NCBI RefSeq assembly: GCF_009192745.1
Contig: NZ_VTFV01000009.1
Span: 1-64,000 of the forward strand
Length of the DNA stretch: 64,000 nt
Source of the DNA: Arthrobacter citreus
GTDB taxonomy: Bacteria; Actinomycetota; Actinomycetes; Actinomycetales; Micrococcaceae
Reading direction: 5' to 3'
The notes beneath the pieces are model-generated. The model worked only from the letters and a program-made list of their open reading frames with translations. It had not been told where the DNA came from and searched no databases. A program made the translations under genes and the position numbers. Below, piece after piece: positions 56,793 through 64,000 of this stretch. Position 1 is the first letter of the stretch. Each line of letters opens with the position of its first letter.

Positions 56793-57407
56793 ATGCCCCG
56801 CCCCCGCTCGCCGCTGCTGTCCGTGGACGGAATCGTCACCACCGCGCTGGAGCTGATCGACGAAACCGGGAACTTCAGCTTTCCCCGCATCGCCCGCCGT
56901 CTGGAGGTCAGCCAGTCCTCGCTCTACAACCACATTGATAACCGCGAGCACATTATCGAACTGATCCGCGCACGGGTCTTCGCCGAAAAGCTGCAGGTTC
57001 CGGTCCAGGACCTGCCGTGGGATGAAGCCCTGCGCGCCGTGGTCCGCGCCTACCGGGAGTGCATCGCCGCCCATCCGCGGCTGGTGCAGCTGATCCTTGC
57101 CCAGACCGTCCAGGACCCGGGAGCGCTGTCCGCCTACGAAACCATGGCACGTGCCCTGGAACAGGCCGGCCTGCCGCCGCACCGCATCGTGTCCGCGCTG
57201 TCGCTGATCGACAACCTGGTGCTGGGATCCGCGCTGGAACTCAACGCGCCTGCCGTGGTCTGGGACCCGCCGGCCGGACAGTTTCCGGCACTGGAGCGAG
57301 CCCTGGAAGCCCCGTACACGGTGGAGGGAAGAGCTGAAGCAGCGTTCGAGCTGGGACTGGACGTGCTCATCGAAGGACTGCGGGCGCAGGAGTTTACACA
57401 AAGTTAA
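56793..57407 (+). CDS. TetR-family regulator
   Basis: A 204-aa regulator with N-terminal HTH GIVTTALELIDETGNFSFPRIARRLEVSQSSLYNHIDNREHIIEL (residues about 13-57) and a TetR_C-like helical effector domain. It heads the MFS-amidohydrolase-agmatine deiminase-amidase operon, from which a 23-bp-plus palindrome separates it. It is closely similar in its first 60 residues to the TetR at 23892, so the two are paralogues serving two nitrogen cassettes. The likely ligand is the operon's substrate. Confidence 0.9.
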   Translation: MPRPRSPLLSVDGIVTTALELIDETGNFSFPRIARRLEVSQSSLYNHIDNREHIIELIRARVFAEKLQVPVQDLPWDEALRAVVRAYRECIAAHPRLVQLILAQTVQDPGALSAYETMARALEQAGLPPHRIVSALSLIDNLVLGSALELNAPAVVWDPPAGQFPALERALEAPYTVEGRAEAAFELGLDVLIEGLRAQEFTQS

Positions 57408-57454
57408 CTGAAAGCCTTTCGTTTTCTATTGCGCGAAGCGGGCCCGTGCCGGAA

Positions 57455-57479
57455 AGTAAATGAAATCCATTCATTTACT
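57455..57479. promoter_or_regulatory. 25-bp palindromic operator before the MFS-agmatine deiminase operon
   Basis: AGTAAATGAA (57455-57464) and TTCATTTACT (57470-57479) are exact reverse complements around ATCCA. It lies 28 bp before the MFS ATG and 47 bp after the TetR stop. An AT-rich perfect 10-bp inverted repeat in this GC-rich region is unlikely by chance and is the best operator candidate for the adjacent TetR. Confidence 0.75.
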
Positions 57480-57507
57480 GTTCACTGCACGCACTGAGGG
57501 AGACACC

Positions 57508-58746
57508 ATGGCCCAGACCATTTCCGCGCAGGGGCGCGTCCCACTGACCGCCAAACGCGCCGTCGCGGTCTTCGGCATCGGCGTGATCGGGTTTATGACG
57601 GCCAACCTGGTGCCGATCATGATCGTCGCCCTCACCGAGGACCTCGGCTTTTCCGTCACCGCAGCCGGCACCCTGATGACCGCATCCCTGCTGGCCTGCG
57701 CGGCGTCCTGCCTGCTCACCTCCCGCTGGGCCGCAGCCTCCGGCCGCTACGTCATTGCCCGCACGGGGCTGGCCCTGACCGCGGCCGGTTTCGGAGCTGC
57801 GGCGTTCATTCCCTCCGAACCCGTGGTCATTGCCGGCGTTATCCTCGGTGGGCTGGGTGCCGGCGGCGCAGTTTCCTCCGCCGGCGCCGCACTGGGGGCA
57901 CTGCGCAACCCGGACCGCGCCTCGGGCATCAGCGGCTTCAGCAACCGGGCCATTGTGTCCGTGGTTCTCTTCGTCATCCCCGTCCTCGGCGCGGGCATGG
58001 GCAGCGCGTTCGGCCTCTTCGCCGGCCTGGCCCTGGCGGCGCTGCTGGCCACCGGCTGGCTGCCGGACCGTCCGGCAGCGGAGCCCGACGCCGCTGCCGC
58101 CTCACTGGGAACCGTGGCCGGGACTGCCGTCCCCGCCTCGCCCCGGGCCACCCGCACCGCAACCCTGGCAGGGCTCGCCCTCCTGGCCTGCTTCGCTCTC
58201 TGGGGACTGAGCGAGGACTCGCTTTGGGCAGTTGCCGCCACCATGGGCGCCGACCAGGCCGGACTCGATGACACCGGCATGGGCCTGGTGCTCAGCCTCT
58301 CGACCCTGGGCGGCCTGGCCGGCTCGGCCCTGGTGGCACTGGCAGGCCGGCGCCTGGGCCGAACCATCCCGCTCGCCGTCGTACTGGTGGCCGGCGCGGC
58401 CATGAAGTTCATCTCCGGCATGGTGGAGGATTCAGGCCTGTACATGGTGGTCATCATCGTCTGGAACACGCTCTACCTGATCGCGTTCGTCTACATCATC
58501 GCCATCGCCGCTGCCCTGGATGCGTCCGGCAAATGGTCCGCCCCGGCCCTGGGCGTGTACCTGATCGGTTCCTCCTTCGCACCCTTCCTGGGCACCGCGG
58601 TCTCGGCCTCTGCCGGCTACGAGGCCCTCGGCATTCTCCTGGCGGTCATGACCTTGGTGCTCCTGGTCCCGTTCGTGCTGATCTCCCGCTACTCGGTCCG
58701 CACTGAAAAAGCGGCAGCGGCAGTACCTGTGGCGGCGGTAGCCTGA
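57508..58746 (+). CDS. MFS transporter
   Basis: A 412-aa, 12-helix transporter of the NarK/CynX-like or sugar-efflux-like type. Motifs are GFMTANLVPIMIVALTEDLGFSVTAAGTLMTASLLACAASCLLTSRWAA and the loop after helix 3. There is no MHS signature. The ATG at 57508 with GAGGGAGA upstream is used, because an earlier ATG at 57460 sits inside the palindrome. As first gene after the operator it probably imports the substrate of the three hydrolases that follow; its stop overlaps the next start by 1 nt. Confidence 0.88.
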   Translation: MAQTISAQGRVPLTAKRAVAVFGIGVIGFMTANLVPIMIVALTEDLGFSVTAAGTLMTASLLACAASCLLTSRWAAASGRYVIARTGLALTAAGFGAAAFIPSEPVVIAGVILGGLGAGGAVSSAGAALGALRNPDRASGISGFSNRAIVSVVLFVIPVLGAGMGSAFGLFAGLALAALLATGWLPDRPAAEPDAAAASLGTVAGTAVPASPRATRTATLAGLALLACFALWGLSEDSLWAVAATMGADQAGLDDTGMGLVLSLSTLGGLAGSALVALAGRRLGRTIPLAVVLVAGAAMKFISGMVEDSGLYMVVIIVWNTLYLIAFVYIIAIAAALDASGKWSAPALGVYLIGSSFAPFLGTAVSASAGYEALGILLAVMTLVLLVPFVLISRYSVRTEKAAAAVPVAAVA

Positions 58747-60386
58747 TGCGCACCCTCTACACCAATGCCGCAGTCTTCACCGCTGACGGCCCGCCTGCCG
58801 CAGCCTTTGTGGTCGACGGCGGGAAGTTCCGGTACGTGGGCGACGCCGCGGCGGCGTCAGCGGCCGCCGGCCCCGGTGCCCGCACGGTGGACCTGGGCGG
58901 AGCCTTTGTGCTCCCCGGCATCATCGACGCGCACACCCACCTGCTCATGACCGGCCAGGCGCTGGGCAAGGTCCAGCTGCGGGACGCGGCCAGCCTTGCA
59001 GACCTGCAGGACCGCCTCCGCCAAGCCGCCGCGGAGAACCCGGACGCACCGCGCATCCTCGGCGCCGGCTGGCTGCACACCGCCCTGGACGGTGCCGCGC
59101 CAACCCGGGAACTGCTCGATGCCGCGGTGCCGGACAAACCGGTGTACCTGGATGCCAATGACCTGCATTCGGTCTGGGTCAACAGTGCCGCGCTGGCCGA
59201 ACTCGGCATCGACGCGTCCACGCCGGATCCCCTTGGCGGCCGCATTGGCCGCGACGCAGCAGGTGCTGCGGACGGCATGCTCTACGAAACCGCCGCCGTG
59301 CAGATTGTCTGGCCTGCCCTGGCCGGTGCCGCCCGGGACGAGGACCGGGATGCGTGGCTGGAATCCGCTTTCACGCACTACGCTGCCGCCGGCGTCACCG
59401 GTGCGGTGGACATGGCAGTGCAGCACGACGACGTCGCCGCGTTCGAACGGGCCCTCGCCCGCCGCCATGGCAGGCTCCCCCTGCGGGTGAAGGGCCACTG
59501 GCTGGTCCACCGCAGGGACAGCACCGCGGAGAACCTGGCGCAGGTGGACCGGGTCCTGGAACTGGCACGAAGGCTGGCTGCGCAGCCGGCTGCCGAATAC
59601 CTGGAGCTGTGCGGCATCAAGATCATCGTGGACGGCGTGATCGACAGCTGCACCGCGGCGATGAAGGAACCCTATGCGGACGGCAGCACGCCGGGGCCCA
59701 TCTGGGACCGGGAATCGCTGCTGCCGGTAGTCGCCGCTGCTGACGCCGCCGGACTGCAGGTGGCGCTGCACGCCATCGGGGACGAAGCCTCGGACATTGC
59801 CCTGGATGCTTTGGAACACGCCGCCGCGGTGAACGGTCCGCGGGTGCGCCGCCACCGGATTGAACATCTTGAAACCGTCACGGAGGCAAACGTTCAGCGC
59901 CTGGCGGAGCTCGGCGTCGTCGCGTCCGTCCAGCCCGTGCACGCAGACCCGGCGATCCAGGAGAACTGGCAGGCCGTGCTCGGTGATGCCCGGGTGGACC
60001 GCGCCTACCCGTGGACGGAGTTCACCGCTGCCGGCGCCACCCTGGCGATCAGCACCGACGCGCCCACCGCCCCGTACCAGGCGCTGCCCAACCTGTATGT
60101 GGCGGCCACCCGTAAATCGGCCCTGGAACCCGGGCTTCCGGCCAACCTGCCCCGGTACGCCCTGGACCTGGCCGATGCCATCTGCCACGCCACCCGCGAT
60201 GCCGCGTTCTCCTGCCGTACCGAGGCCAGCCTGGGCCGCATCGCTGCCAGCTACCGGGCCGATTTCGCCGTCCTCGCCACCGACCCGCTCACCTCCCCGG
60301 CAGAGAACCTGCTGGCCAACAGCGTGTTACTGACCGTTACCGGCGGCGAAACCGTCTTCGACGCCGCTCCCGCTACCCTGAGCTAA
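58746..60386 (+). CDS. Amidohydrolase (YtcJ-like, amidohydrolase family 3)
   Basis: A 546-aa metal-dependent hydrolase. The H-x-H motif is IDAHTHLLMTGQ, the carboxylated-Lys or equivalent region is LCGIKIIVDGVIDSCTAAM, and the later histidines are VALHAIGDEAS and RIEHLETV. Asp in AISTDAPTAPYQ completes the site. The YtcJ group includes N-substituted formamide deformylase and other exo-amide hydrolases. In this operon it could remove an acyl group from an acylated guanidine or polyamine; that is inference. Confidence 0.87.
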   Translation: MRTLYTNAAVFTADGPPAAAFVVDGGKFRYVGDAAAASAAAGPGARTVDLGGAFVLPGIIDAHTHLLMTGQALGKVQLRDAASLADLQDRLRQAAAENPDAPRILGAGWLHTALDGAAPTRELLDAAVPDKPVYLDANDLHSVWVNSAALAELGIDASTPDPLGGRIGRDAAGAADGMLYETAAVQIVWPALAGAARDEDRDAWLESAFTHYAAAGVTGAVDMAVQHDDVAAFERALARRHGRLPLRVKGHWLVHRRDSTAENLAQVDRVLELARRLAAQPAAEYLELCGIKIIVDGVIDSCTAAMKEPYADGSTPGPIWDRESLLPVVAAADAAGLQVALHAIGDEASDIALDALEHAAAVNGPRVRRHRIEHLETVTEANVQRLAELGVVASVQPVHADPAIQENWQAVLGDARVDRAYPWTEFTAAGATLAISTDAPTAPYQALPNLYVAATRKSALEPGLPANLPRYALDLADAICHATRDAAFSCRTEASLGRIAASYRADFAVLATDPLTSPAENLLANSVLLTVTGGETVFDAAPATLS

Positions 60387-60409
60387 ACAACCCGTAAGGA
60401 TGCACCGCA

Positions 60410-61459
60410 ATGTCTCCGAGCACCACCTTTATGCCCGCCGAATGGGCCCCGCACGAGCGCACCTGGATGGCGTTCCCGCCGTCGAATGACACCTTCGGCG
60501 AGCCCGGCAGCAGCACCCTGGACCGGGCGCGCACCGCCTGGTCCGCCGTCGCGCGCACCATCGCCCGCTACGAGCCGGTCACGGTCCTGGCCGACCCGGC
60601 AGACCTGGACGCCGCCCGCGACTACCTCGGTGACGGCATCAAGGTCCTCGCCGCAGACCTGGATGACGCTTGGCTGCGGGACTCCGGTCCCACCTTCGTC
60701 CACGCTGCCGACGGCTCCGTGGCGGCCGTGGACTGGATCTTCAACGGCTGGGGCGCGCAGGACTGGGCGGCGTGGGACAAGGACCAGCACCTGGGCCGGT
60801 TCGTGGCCGGGCAGGCCGGCGCGCCCGTTTCCTCCAGCGCCCTGGTCAACGAAGGCGGCGGGTTCCATACCGACGGCGAGGGCACCGTGCTGCTCACCGA
60901 GACGGTGCAGCTGGATCCGGGACGCAACCCCGGTGCAACCCGCGAGTCGGTGGAAGCCGAAATCCACGCCCGGCTCGGCACCACCAAGGCCGTCTGGCTG
61001 CCGCGCGGACTCACCCGCGACTACGACGAGTTCGGTACCCGCGGCCACGTGGACATCGTGGCCTGCTTTGCTTCCCCTGGAACGGTCCTGCTGCACCGGC
61101 AGGACGATCCGTCCCACCCGGACCACGCAGTGATGCAGGAAATCCGCACGGTCCTCGAAGCCGCAACGGATGCCCGCGGCCGGAAGCTGGAGCTCATCGA
61201 CGTTCCCGCCCCCACGGTCATCGATGCCGGCGACGGGTTCGTGGACTACTCCTACATCAACCACTACGTCGCCAACGATGCGGTGATCCTCTGCGCCTTC
61301 AACGACGCGAACGACGCCGCTGCCGCGGACATCCTGGGCCGCGCCTACCCGGGCCGCATCATCGAACTCGTGGATGCACGGGACATCTTCGAATTCGGCG
61401 GCGGCATCCACTGCATTACCCAGCAGCAGCCGGCCGCCCGCGCCGGAACTGAGGCGTAA
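60410..61459 (+). CDS. Agmatine deiminase family protein
   Basis: A 349-aa guanidine-modifying enzyme predicted to convert agmatine to N-carbamoylputrescine and ammonia. Family motifs are PHERTWMAFPPSNDTFG, DDAWLRDSGPTFV (Asp and Arg of the active site), NEGGGFHTDGEGTVLLTE, RGHVDIVACF (His) and, at the C-terminus, the catalytic Cys in GGGIHCITQQQP. It starts 23 nt after the amidohydrolase and overlaps the amidase by 1 nt. The AguB-type nitrilase that usually follows is missing. Some relatives act on other guanidines, so the substrate needs testing. Confidence 0.9.
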   Translation: MSPSTTFMPAEWAPHERTWMAFPPSNDTFGEPGSSTLDRARTAWSAVARTIARYEPVTVLADPADLDAARDYLGDGIKVLAADLDDAWLRDSGPTFVHAADGSVAAVDWIFNGWGAQDWAAWDKDQHLGRFVAGQAGAPVSSSALVNEGGGFHTDGEGTVLLTETVQLDPGRNPGATRESVEAEIHARLGTTKAVWLPRGLTRDYDEFGTRGHVDIVACFASPGTVLLHRQDDPSHPDHAVMQEIRTVLEAATDARGRKLELIDVPAPTVIDAGDGFVDYSYINHYVANDAVILCAFNDANDAAAADILGRAYPGRIIELVDARDIFEFGGGIHCITQQQPAARAGTEA

Positions 61460-63171
61460 TGTTCGACGTCGTTGAAGCCGGCATTGCCGAGCTGCGGGAA
61501 GCGCTGGAGTCCGGCAAAACCACCAGTAAGGAACTCGTCACCGCCTACCTGGCGCGGATCGAGGCCTACGACCGGTCCGGGCCGCAGCTGAACTCGGTCA
61601 TCGTGGAGAACCCCGGGGTTCTCGAGGAGGCCAGCGCCTCCGACGCCCGGCGTGCCCGCGGGGAAACCCGGGGACCGTTGGACGGCATTCCGTACACGGC
61701 GAAGAACAGTTTCAAGGTGCGGGGGCTGACCGTAGCCGCCGGCTCCCCGGCGTTCGCTGACCTCGTGGCGCAGGAAGACGCGTTCACCATCGGGCGGCTG
61801 CGGGAAGCCGGTGCCGTGCTTATCGGCCTGACGAACATGCCGCCCATGGCCAACGGCGGCATGCAGCGCGGCCTGTACGGCCGGGCCGAAAGCCCGTACA
61901 ACGCGGAGTACCTGACCTCAGCGTTCGCCTCCGGGTCCTCCAACGGGTCCGGCACGGCGACGGCGGCGAGCTTCGCCGCGTTCGGACTCGGCGAGGAGAG
62001 CTGGTCTTCCGGCCGGGCACCGGCGTCCTGCAACGCCCTCTGCGCCTACACTCCCTCCCGCGGCGTCATCTCCATCCGCGGCAACTGGCCGCTGGTGCCC
62101 ACCATGGACGTGGTGGTTCCGCACACCCGCACCATGGCGGACCTGCTCGAAGTCCTGGATGTGATCGTGGCGGACGACGCCGAGACCCGCGGGGACTTCT
62201 GGCGCGCCCAGCCCTGGGTTTCGGTGCCGCGTGCCTCGGAGGTGCGTCCGCCGTCGTACCCTGCCCTGTCCGTGGGCGCCCCCGGCGAGGCCCGGCAGGT
62301 CCTGGCCGGGAAGCGCTTTGGTGTGCCGAAAATGTACATCAACGCCGACCTGGAGGCCGGCACTGCGGACTCCCCCGGCATTGGCGGCCCCACCGGACAG
62401 CGGATCGAAACCCGGGAGACCGTGGTCGAACTCTGGCAGGCAGCCCGCCGCGACCTGGAAGCTGCCGGAGCAGTGGTGGTGGAGGTCGATTTCCCGGTGG
62501 TCTCCAACTACGAAGGAGACCGGCCCGGCGCACCGACCATCGCCACCCGGGGACTGGTCAGCCCGGAGTTCCTGCAGCGGGAGATCGTGGACCTTTCCGC
62601 CTGGGCGTGGGAGGACTTCCTTGCCGCGAACGGCGACCCCAGGCTGAAGTCACTGGCCGACGTGGACGGGGCTGCGATCTTCCCGCACCCCGAGGGCGCG
62701 CTGCCGGACCGGTACACCGGGTTCGACGATGACATCGCCATGTACCCCGAGCACGTGCGGAAGCATCCGGTGGAGTCCTTTACCCAGATCCCGCATCTGG
62801 CCGAGGGCGTGCGGGGCCTGGAGGAAACCCGGCGGATCGATCTTGAAGAGTGGATGGATTCGCTCGGCCTGGATGCCGTGGTGTTCCCGGCCGTGGCTGA
62901 TATAGGCCCTGCCGACGCCGATGTGAACCCGGAATCTGCCGACCTGGCCTGGCGCAACGGCGTATGGGTGGCCAACGGGAACCTGGTGCCGCGCCATCTG
63001 GGCATCCCGACGGTCACCGTGCCGATGGGCACCCTGCCGGATACTGGCATGCCCGTGGGCCTGACGTTTGCCGGCCGGGGCTGGGATGACAAGGCGCTGC
63101 TCCGGTTTGGTGCTGCGTTCGAGGCCACCGGTTCCCGCCGCACCGAACCTCCCCGGACTCCGCGGCTGTAG
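61459..63171 (+). CDS. Amidase (amidase signature family), atypical
   Basis: A 570-aa amidase. The Lys of the triad is in PYTAKNSFKVRG. The usual GGSSGGSA core is replaced by ASGSSNGSGTATAASFAAFG, and the nucleophile region is EESWSSGRAPASCNALC in place of GxDxxGSxRxPA. Position in an agmatine deiminase operon suggests it hydrolyses the N-carbamoyl or acylamide product, standing in for AguB. It ends before a strong terminator. Confidence 0.88.
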   Translation: MFDVVEAGIAELREALESGKTTSKELVTAYLARIEAYDRSGPQLNSVIVENPGVLEEASASDARRARGETRGPLDGIPYTAKNSFKVRGLTVAAGSPAFADLVAQEDAFTIGRLREAGAVLIGLTNMPPMANGGMQRGLYGRAESPYNAEYLTSAFASGSSNGSGTATAASFAAFGLGEESWSSGRAPASCNALCAYTPSRGVISIRGNWPLVPTMDVVVPHTRTMADLLEVLDVIVADDAETRGDFWRAQPWVSVPRASEVRPPSYPALSVGAPGEARQVLAGKRFGVPKMYINADLEAGTADSPGIGGPTGQRIETRETVVELWQAARRDLEAAGAVVVEVDFPVVSNYEGDRPGAPTIATRGLVSPEFLQREIVDLSAWAWEDFLAANGDPRLKSLADVDGAAIFPHPEGALPDRYTGFDDDIAMYPEHVRKHPVESFTQIPHLAEGVRGLEETRRIDLEEWMDSLGLDAVVFPAVADIGPADADVNPESADLAWRNGVWVANGNLVPRHLGIPTVTVPMGTLPDTGMPVGLTFAGRGWDDKALLRFGAAFEATGSRRTEPPRTPRL

Positions 63172-63189
63172 CCCGCCCCCGGAAACAGC

Positions 63190-63220
63190 AAAAGCCAGCG
63201 AATCCCCTCCGCTGGCTTTT
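63190..63220 (+). terminator. Rho-independent terminator of the agmatine deiminase operon
   Basis: AAAAGCCAGCG (63190-63200) pairs exactly with CGCTGGCTTTT (63210-63220) around a 9-nt loop, 18 nt beyond the amidase stop. The T-run within the right arm gives a classic terminator. Confidence 0.9.
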
Positions 63221-63423
63221 ACCCGCAATCTCCGCTGAACCCCCACAGGCAGCGGATGTTGCCTGACCGTCCGGACGCAGTGCGCCGGCGGCGGTCCAAG
63301 AACGCGGACGGGGTGCGCGGCTCCGGGACGTATCCTCAAGCCAGGGCTGCAGGCGTGATCCCCCAATCACCTAATGCCTGCGGCTTCACCGTTGGGTGAG
63401 CGCTGTCCCCGTCCGTCATTCTT

Positions 63424-63467
63424 GGTTTCACTCATGTTTCACACATGTGTGAGACATGAGTGAAACC
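63424..63467. promoter_or_regulatory. 44-bp palindrome of four parS-like half-sites
   Basis: GGTTTCACTCATGT (63424-63437) is the reverse complement of ACATGAGTGAAACC (63454-63467). The middle CACACATGTGTG (63440-63451) is self-complementary, with one mismatch overall. Units TTTCAC at 63426 and 63437 and their inverses GTGAGA at 63449 and GTGAAA at 63460 are each 11 bp apart. TGTTTCAC (63435-63442) equals a ParB parS half-site, but the halves are spaced, not contiguous. Confidence 0.7.
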
Positions 63468-63500
63468 ATAGCAGTGCCCCCGGGATGGGTCAAAAATGCC

Positions 63501-63947
63501 CTAGTCGGATTCGTCGAGGATCTTGGCGATGGCACGCAGCGCCTCGGGGTCCACCGGACCCAGGGCGCGGGCCGCGAAATTGCGGACCTCGGCACGGCGC
63601 AGGCTGCGGATCAGTTCGAGTTCGGCTTCGACCCGTTCGGGCAGTTTGCCGCCCTCTTGGAGCAGGTACTCAGGATCGACGTCGAACACTGCAGCAATGG
63701 CGCGCAGGGCTTCGTCCGGAACCACCTGTTCCTTGCCGGATTTCAGCAGGGACCACCGTGTCCGGGAGAGGTAATAGCCCGCCTTCTGGGCGCCGTCGCG
63801 GATGGCAGGGTAGTCGTAGGGCTTGCCGGATTCGGACATGATCACGTCCAGGAGGAGGTTGATCTTCCTCGCGAGCGTTTCCGCGCGCCGAAGTCCCGCC
63901 GCCCGCTCGGGGGGAAGATCCAGATTCTCCACGTAGTTCAGCTCCAT
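63501..63947 (-). CDS. XRE-family DNA-binding protein, EspR-like
   Basis: A 148-aa regulator. A Cro/CI-type HTH (AIRDGAQKAGYYLSRTRWSLLKSGKEQVVPDEALRAIAAVFDVDPEYLL, residues about 48-97) is followed by a helical C-terminal segment, ERVEAELELIRSLRRAEVRNFAARALGPVDPEALRAIAKILDE. This layout matches the EspR nucleoid-associated regulators of actinobacteria, whose C-terminal helices form dimers. A clear Shine-Dalgarno is lacking. The 44-bp palindrome just beyond its stop is a possible target; that link is inferred. Confidence 0.85.
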   Translation of the reverse strand: MELNYVENLDLPPERAAGLRRAETLARKINLLLDVIMSESGKPYDYPAIRDGAQKAGYYLSRTRWSLLKSGKEQVVPDEALRAIAAVFDVDPEYLLQEGGKLPERVEAELELIRSLRRAEVRNFAARALGPVDPEALRAIAKILDESD

Positions 63948-64000
63948 GTTCTTGCTAGGAGGAAACAGCAGAAGGTGGCCGTTCCCAGTAAGGCGCCGAA

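Larger units (their letters stand above)
63172..63500. other. 329-bp intergenic region between convergent amidase and XRE genes
   Basis: No believable gene is present. It contains a U-tract terminator for the amidase operon (63190-63220) and, 200 bp further on, a 44-bp palindrome (63424-63467). The remainder is ordinary GC-rich sequence with open frames that show no family resemblance. Confidence 0.65.

Noticed and set aside
63424-63467. Canonical ParB parS site
   Set aside because: Half-sites match, but the two halves are separated by 6 bp or more instead of being contiguous, and no parA/parB genes are nearby.
1-64000. CRISPR arrays, tRNA or rRNA genes, transposases, phage genes
   Set aside because: No direct-repeat/spacer pattern, no tRNA-like arms with CCA, no DDE or integrase motifs were seen on reading both strands.

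Overview
The window is high-GC DNA with dense genes, many 1-4 nt start/stop overlaps, frequent GTG starts and GAGGAG-type ribosome binding sites. It carries actinobacterial families such as DUF3817, DUF5996, DUF4190 membrane proteins, ROK XylR and an EspR-like XRE regulator. It looks like a chromosomal accessory catabolic region of an Arthrobacter-like soil bacterium (Micrococcaceae); the genus is inferred. I found no rRNA, tRNA, CRISPR array, transposase or phage genes.

Region by region. 1-7292: an operon with an ABC importer (ATPase and double-length permease; only the last codons of a presumed binding protein), an argininosuccinate-lyase-family enzyme, a PfkB kinase, an amidohydrolase and a NagB-type deaminase, which looks like a complete uptake-to-glycolysis route for an amino-sugar conjugate. 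7348-10313: VOC protein, aldo/keto reductase, DJ-1/PfpI protein, SDR epimerase. 10341-19539: amide/ureide catabolism with amidase, M20 carbamoylase-like hydrolase, two MHS-type MFS transporters, LysR, a DUF2848 enzyme, a GntR/FadR regulator and a nitrilase; two TGTATACA operators tie the last genes into a small regulon. 19609-25435: DUF3817 protein, a second nitrilase divergent from an operon of a 56-aa membrane peptide, an NCS1 permease, a zinc alcohol dehydrogenase and TetR, then DUF5996. 25591-26919: Bcr/CflA-like drug exporter.

26930-34582: xylo-oligosaccharide locus (LacI, binding lipoprotein, two permeases, GH3 glycosidase, CE7 acetyl esterase). 34600-37577: membrane protein, penicillin-binding-type serine hydrolase, ArsR-like regulator, cupin, GNAT (the last with an apparent frameshift at its 5' end). 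37739-45315: xylose locus (xylA, xylB, sugar ABC importer) divergent from a ROK regulator. 45347-48914: FAD oxidoreductase, zinc alcohol dehydrogenase, ClC channel. 49075-56740: aromatic-ring FAD monooxygenase, secreted nucleotidase with a His-rich linker, EamA exporter with a striking operator, and paired DUF4190 proteins; this stretch is flanked by two gene remnants (AraC and RidA). 56793-63171: TetR, MFS, YtcJ-like amidohydrolase, agmatine deiminase and amidase operon. The window ends with an EspR-like regulator and, just beyond its 3' end, a 44-bp palindrome built of four parS-like half-sites.

Overall the window combines plant-polymer sugar use (xylan to xylose to xylulose-5-phosphate) with scavenging of nitrogen from amides, ureides and guanidino compounds. 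Each cassette has its own transporter and usually its own local regulator and palindromic operator.
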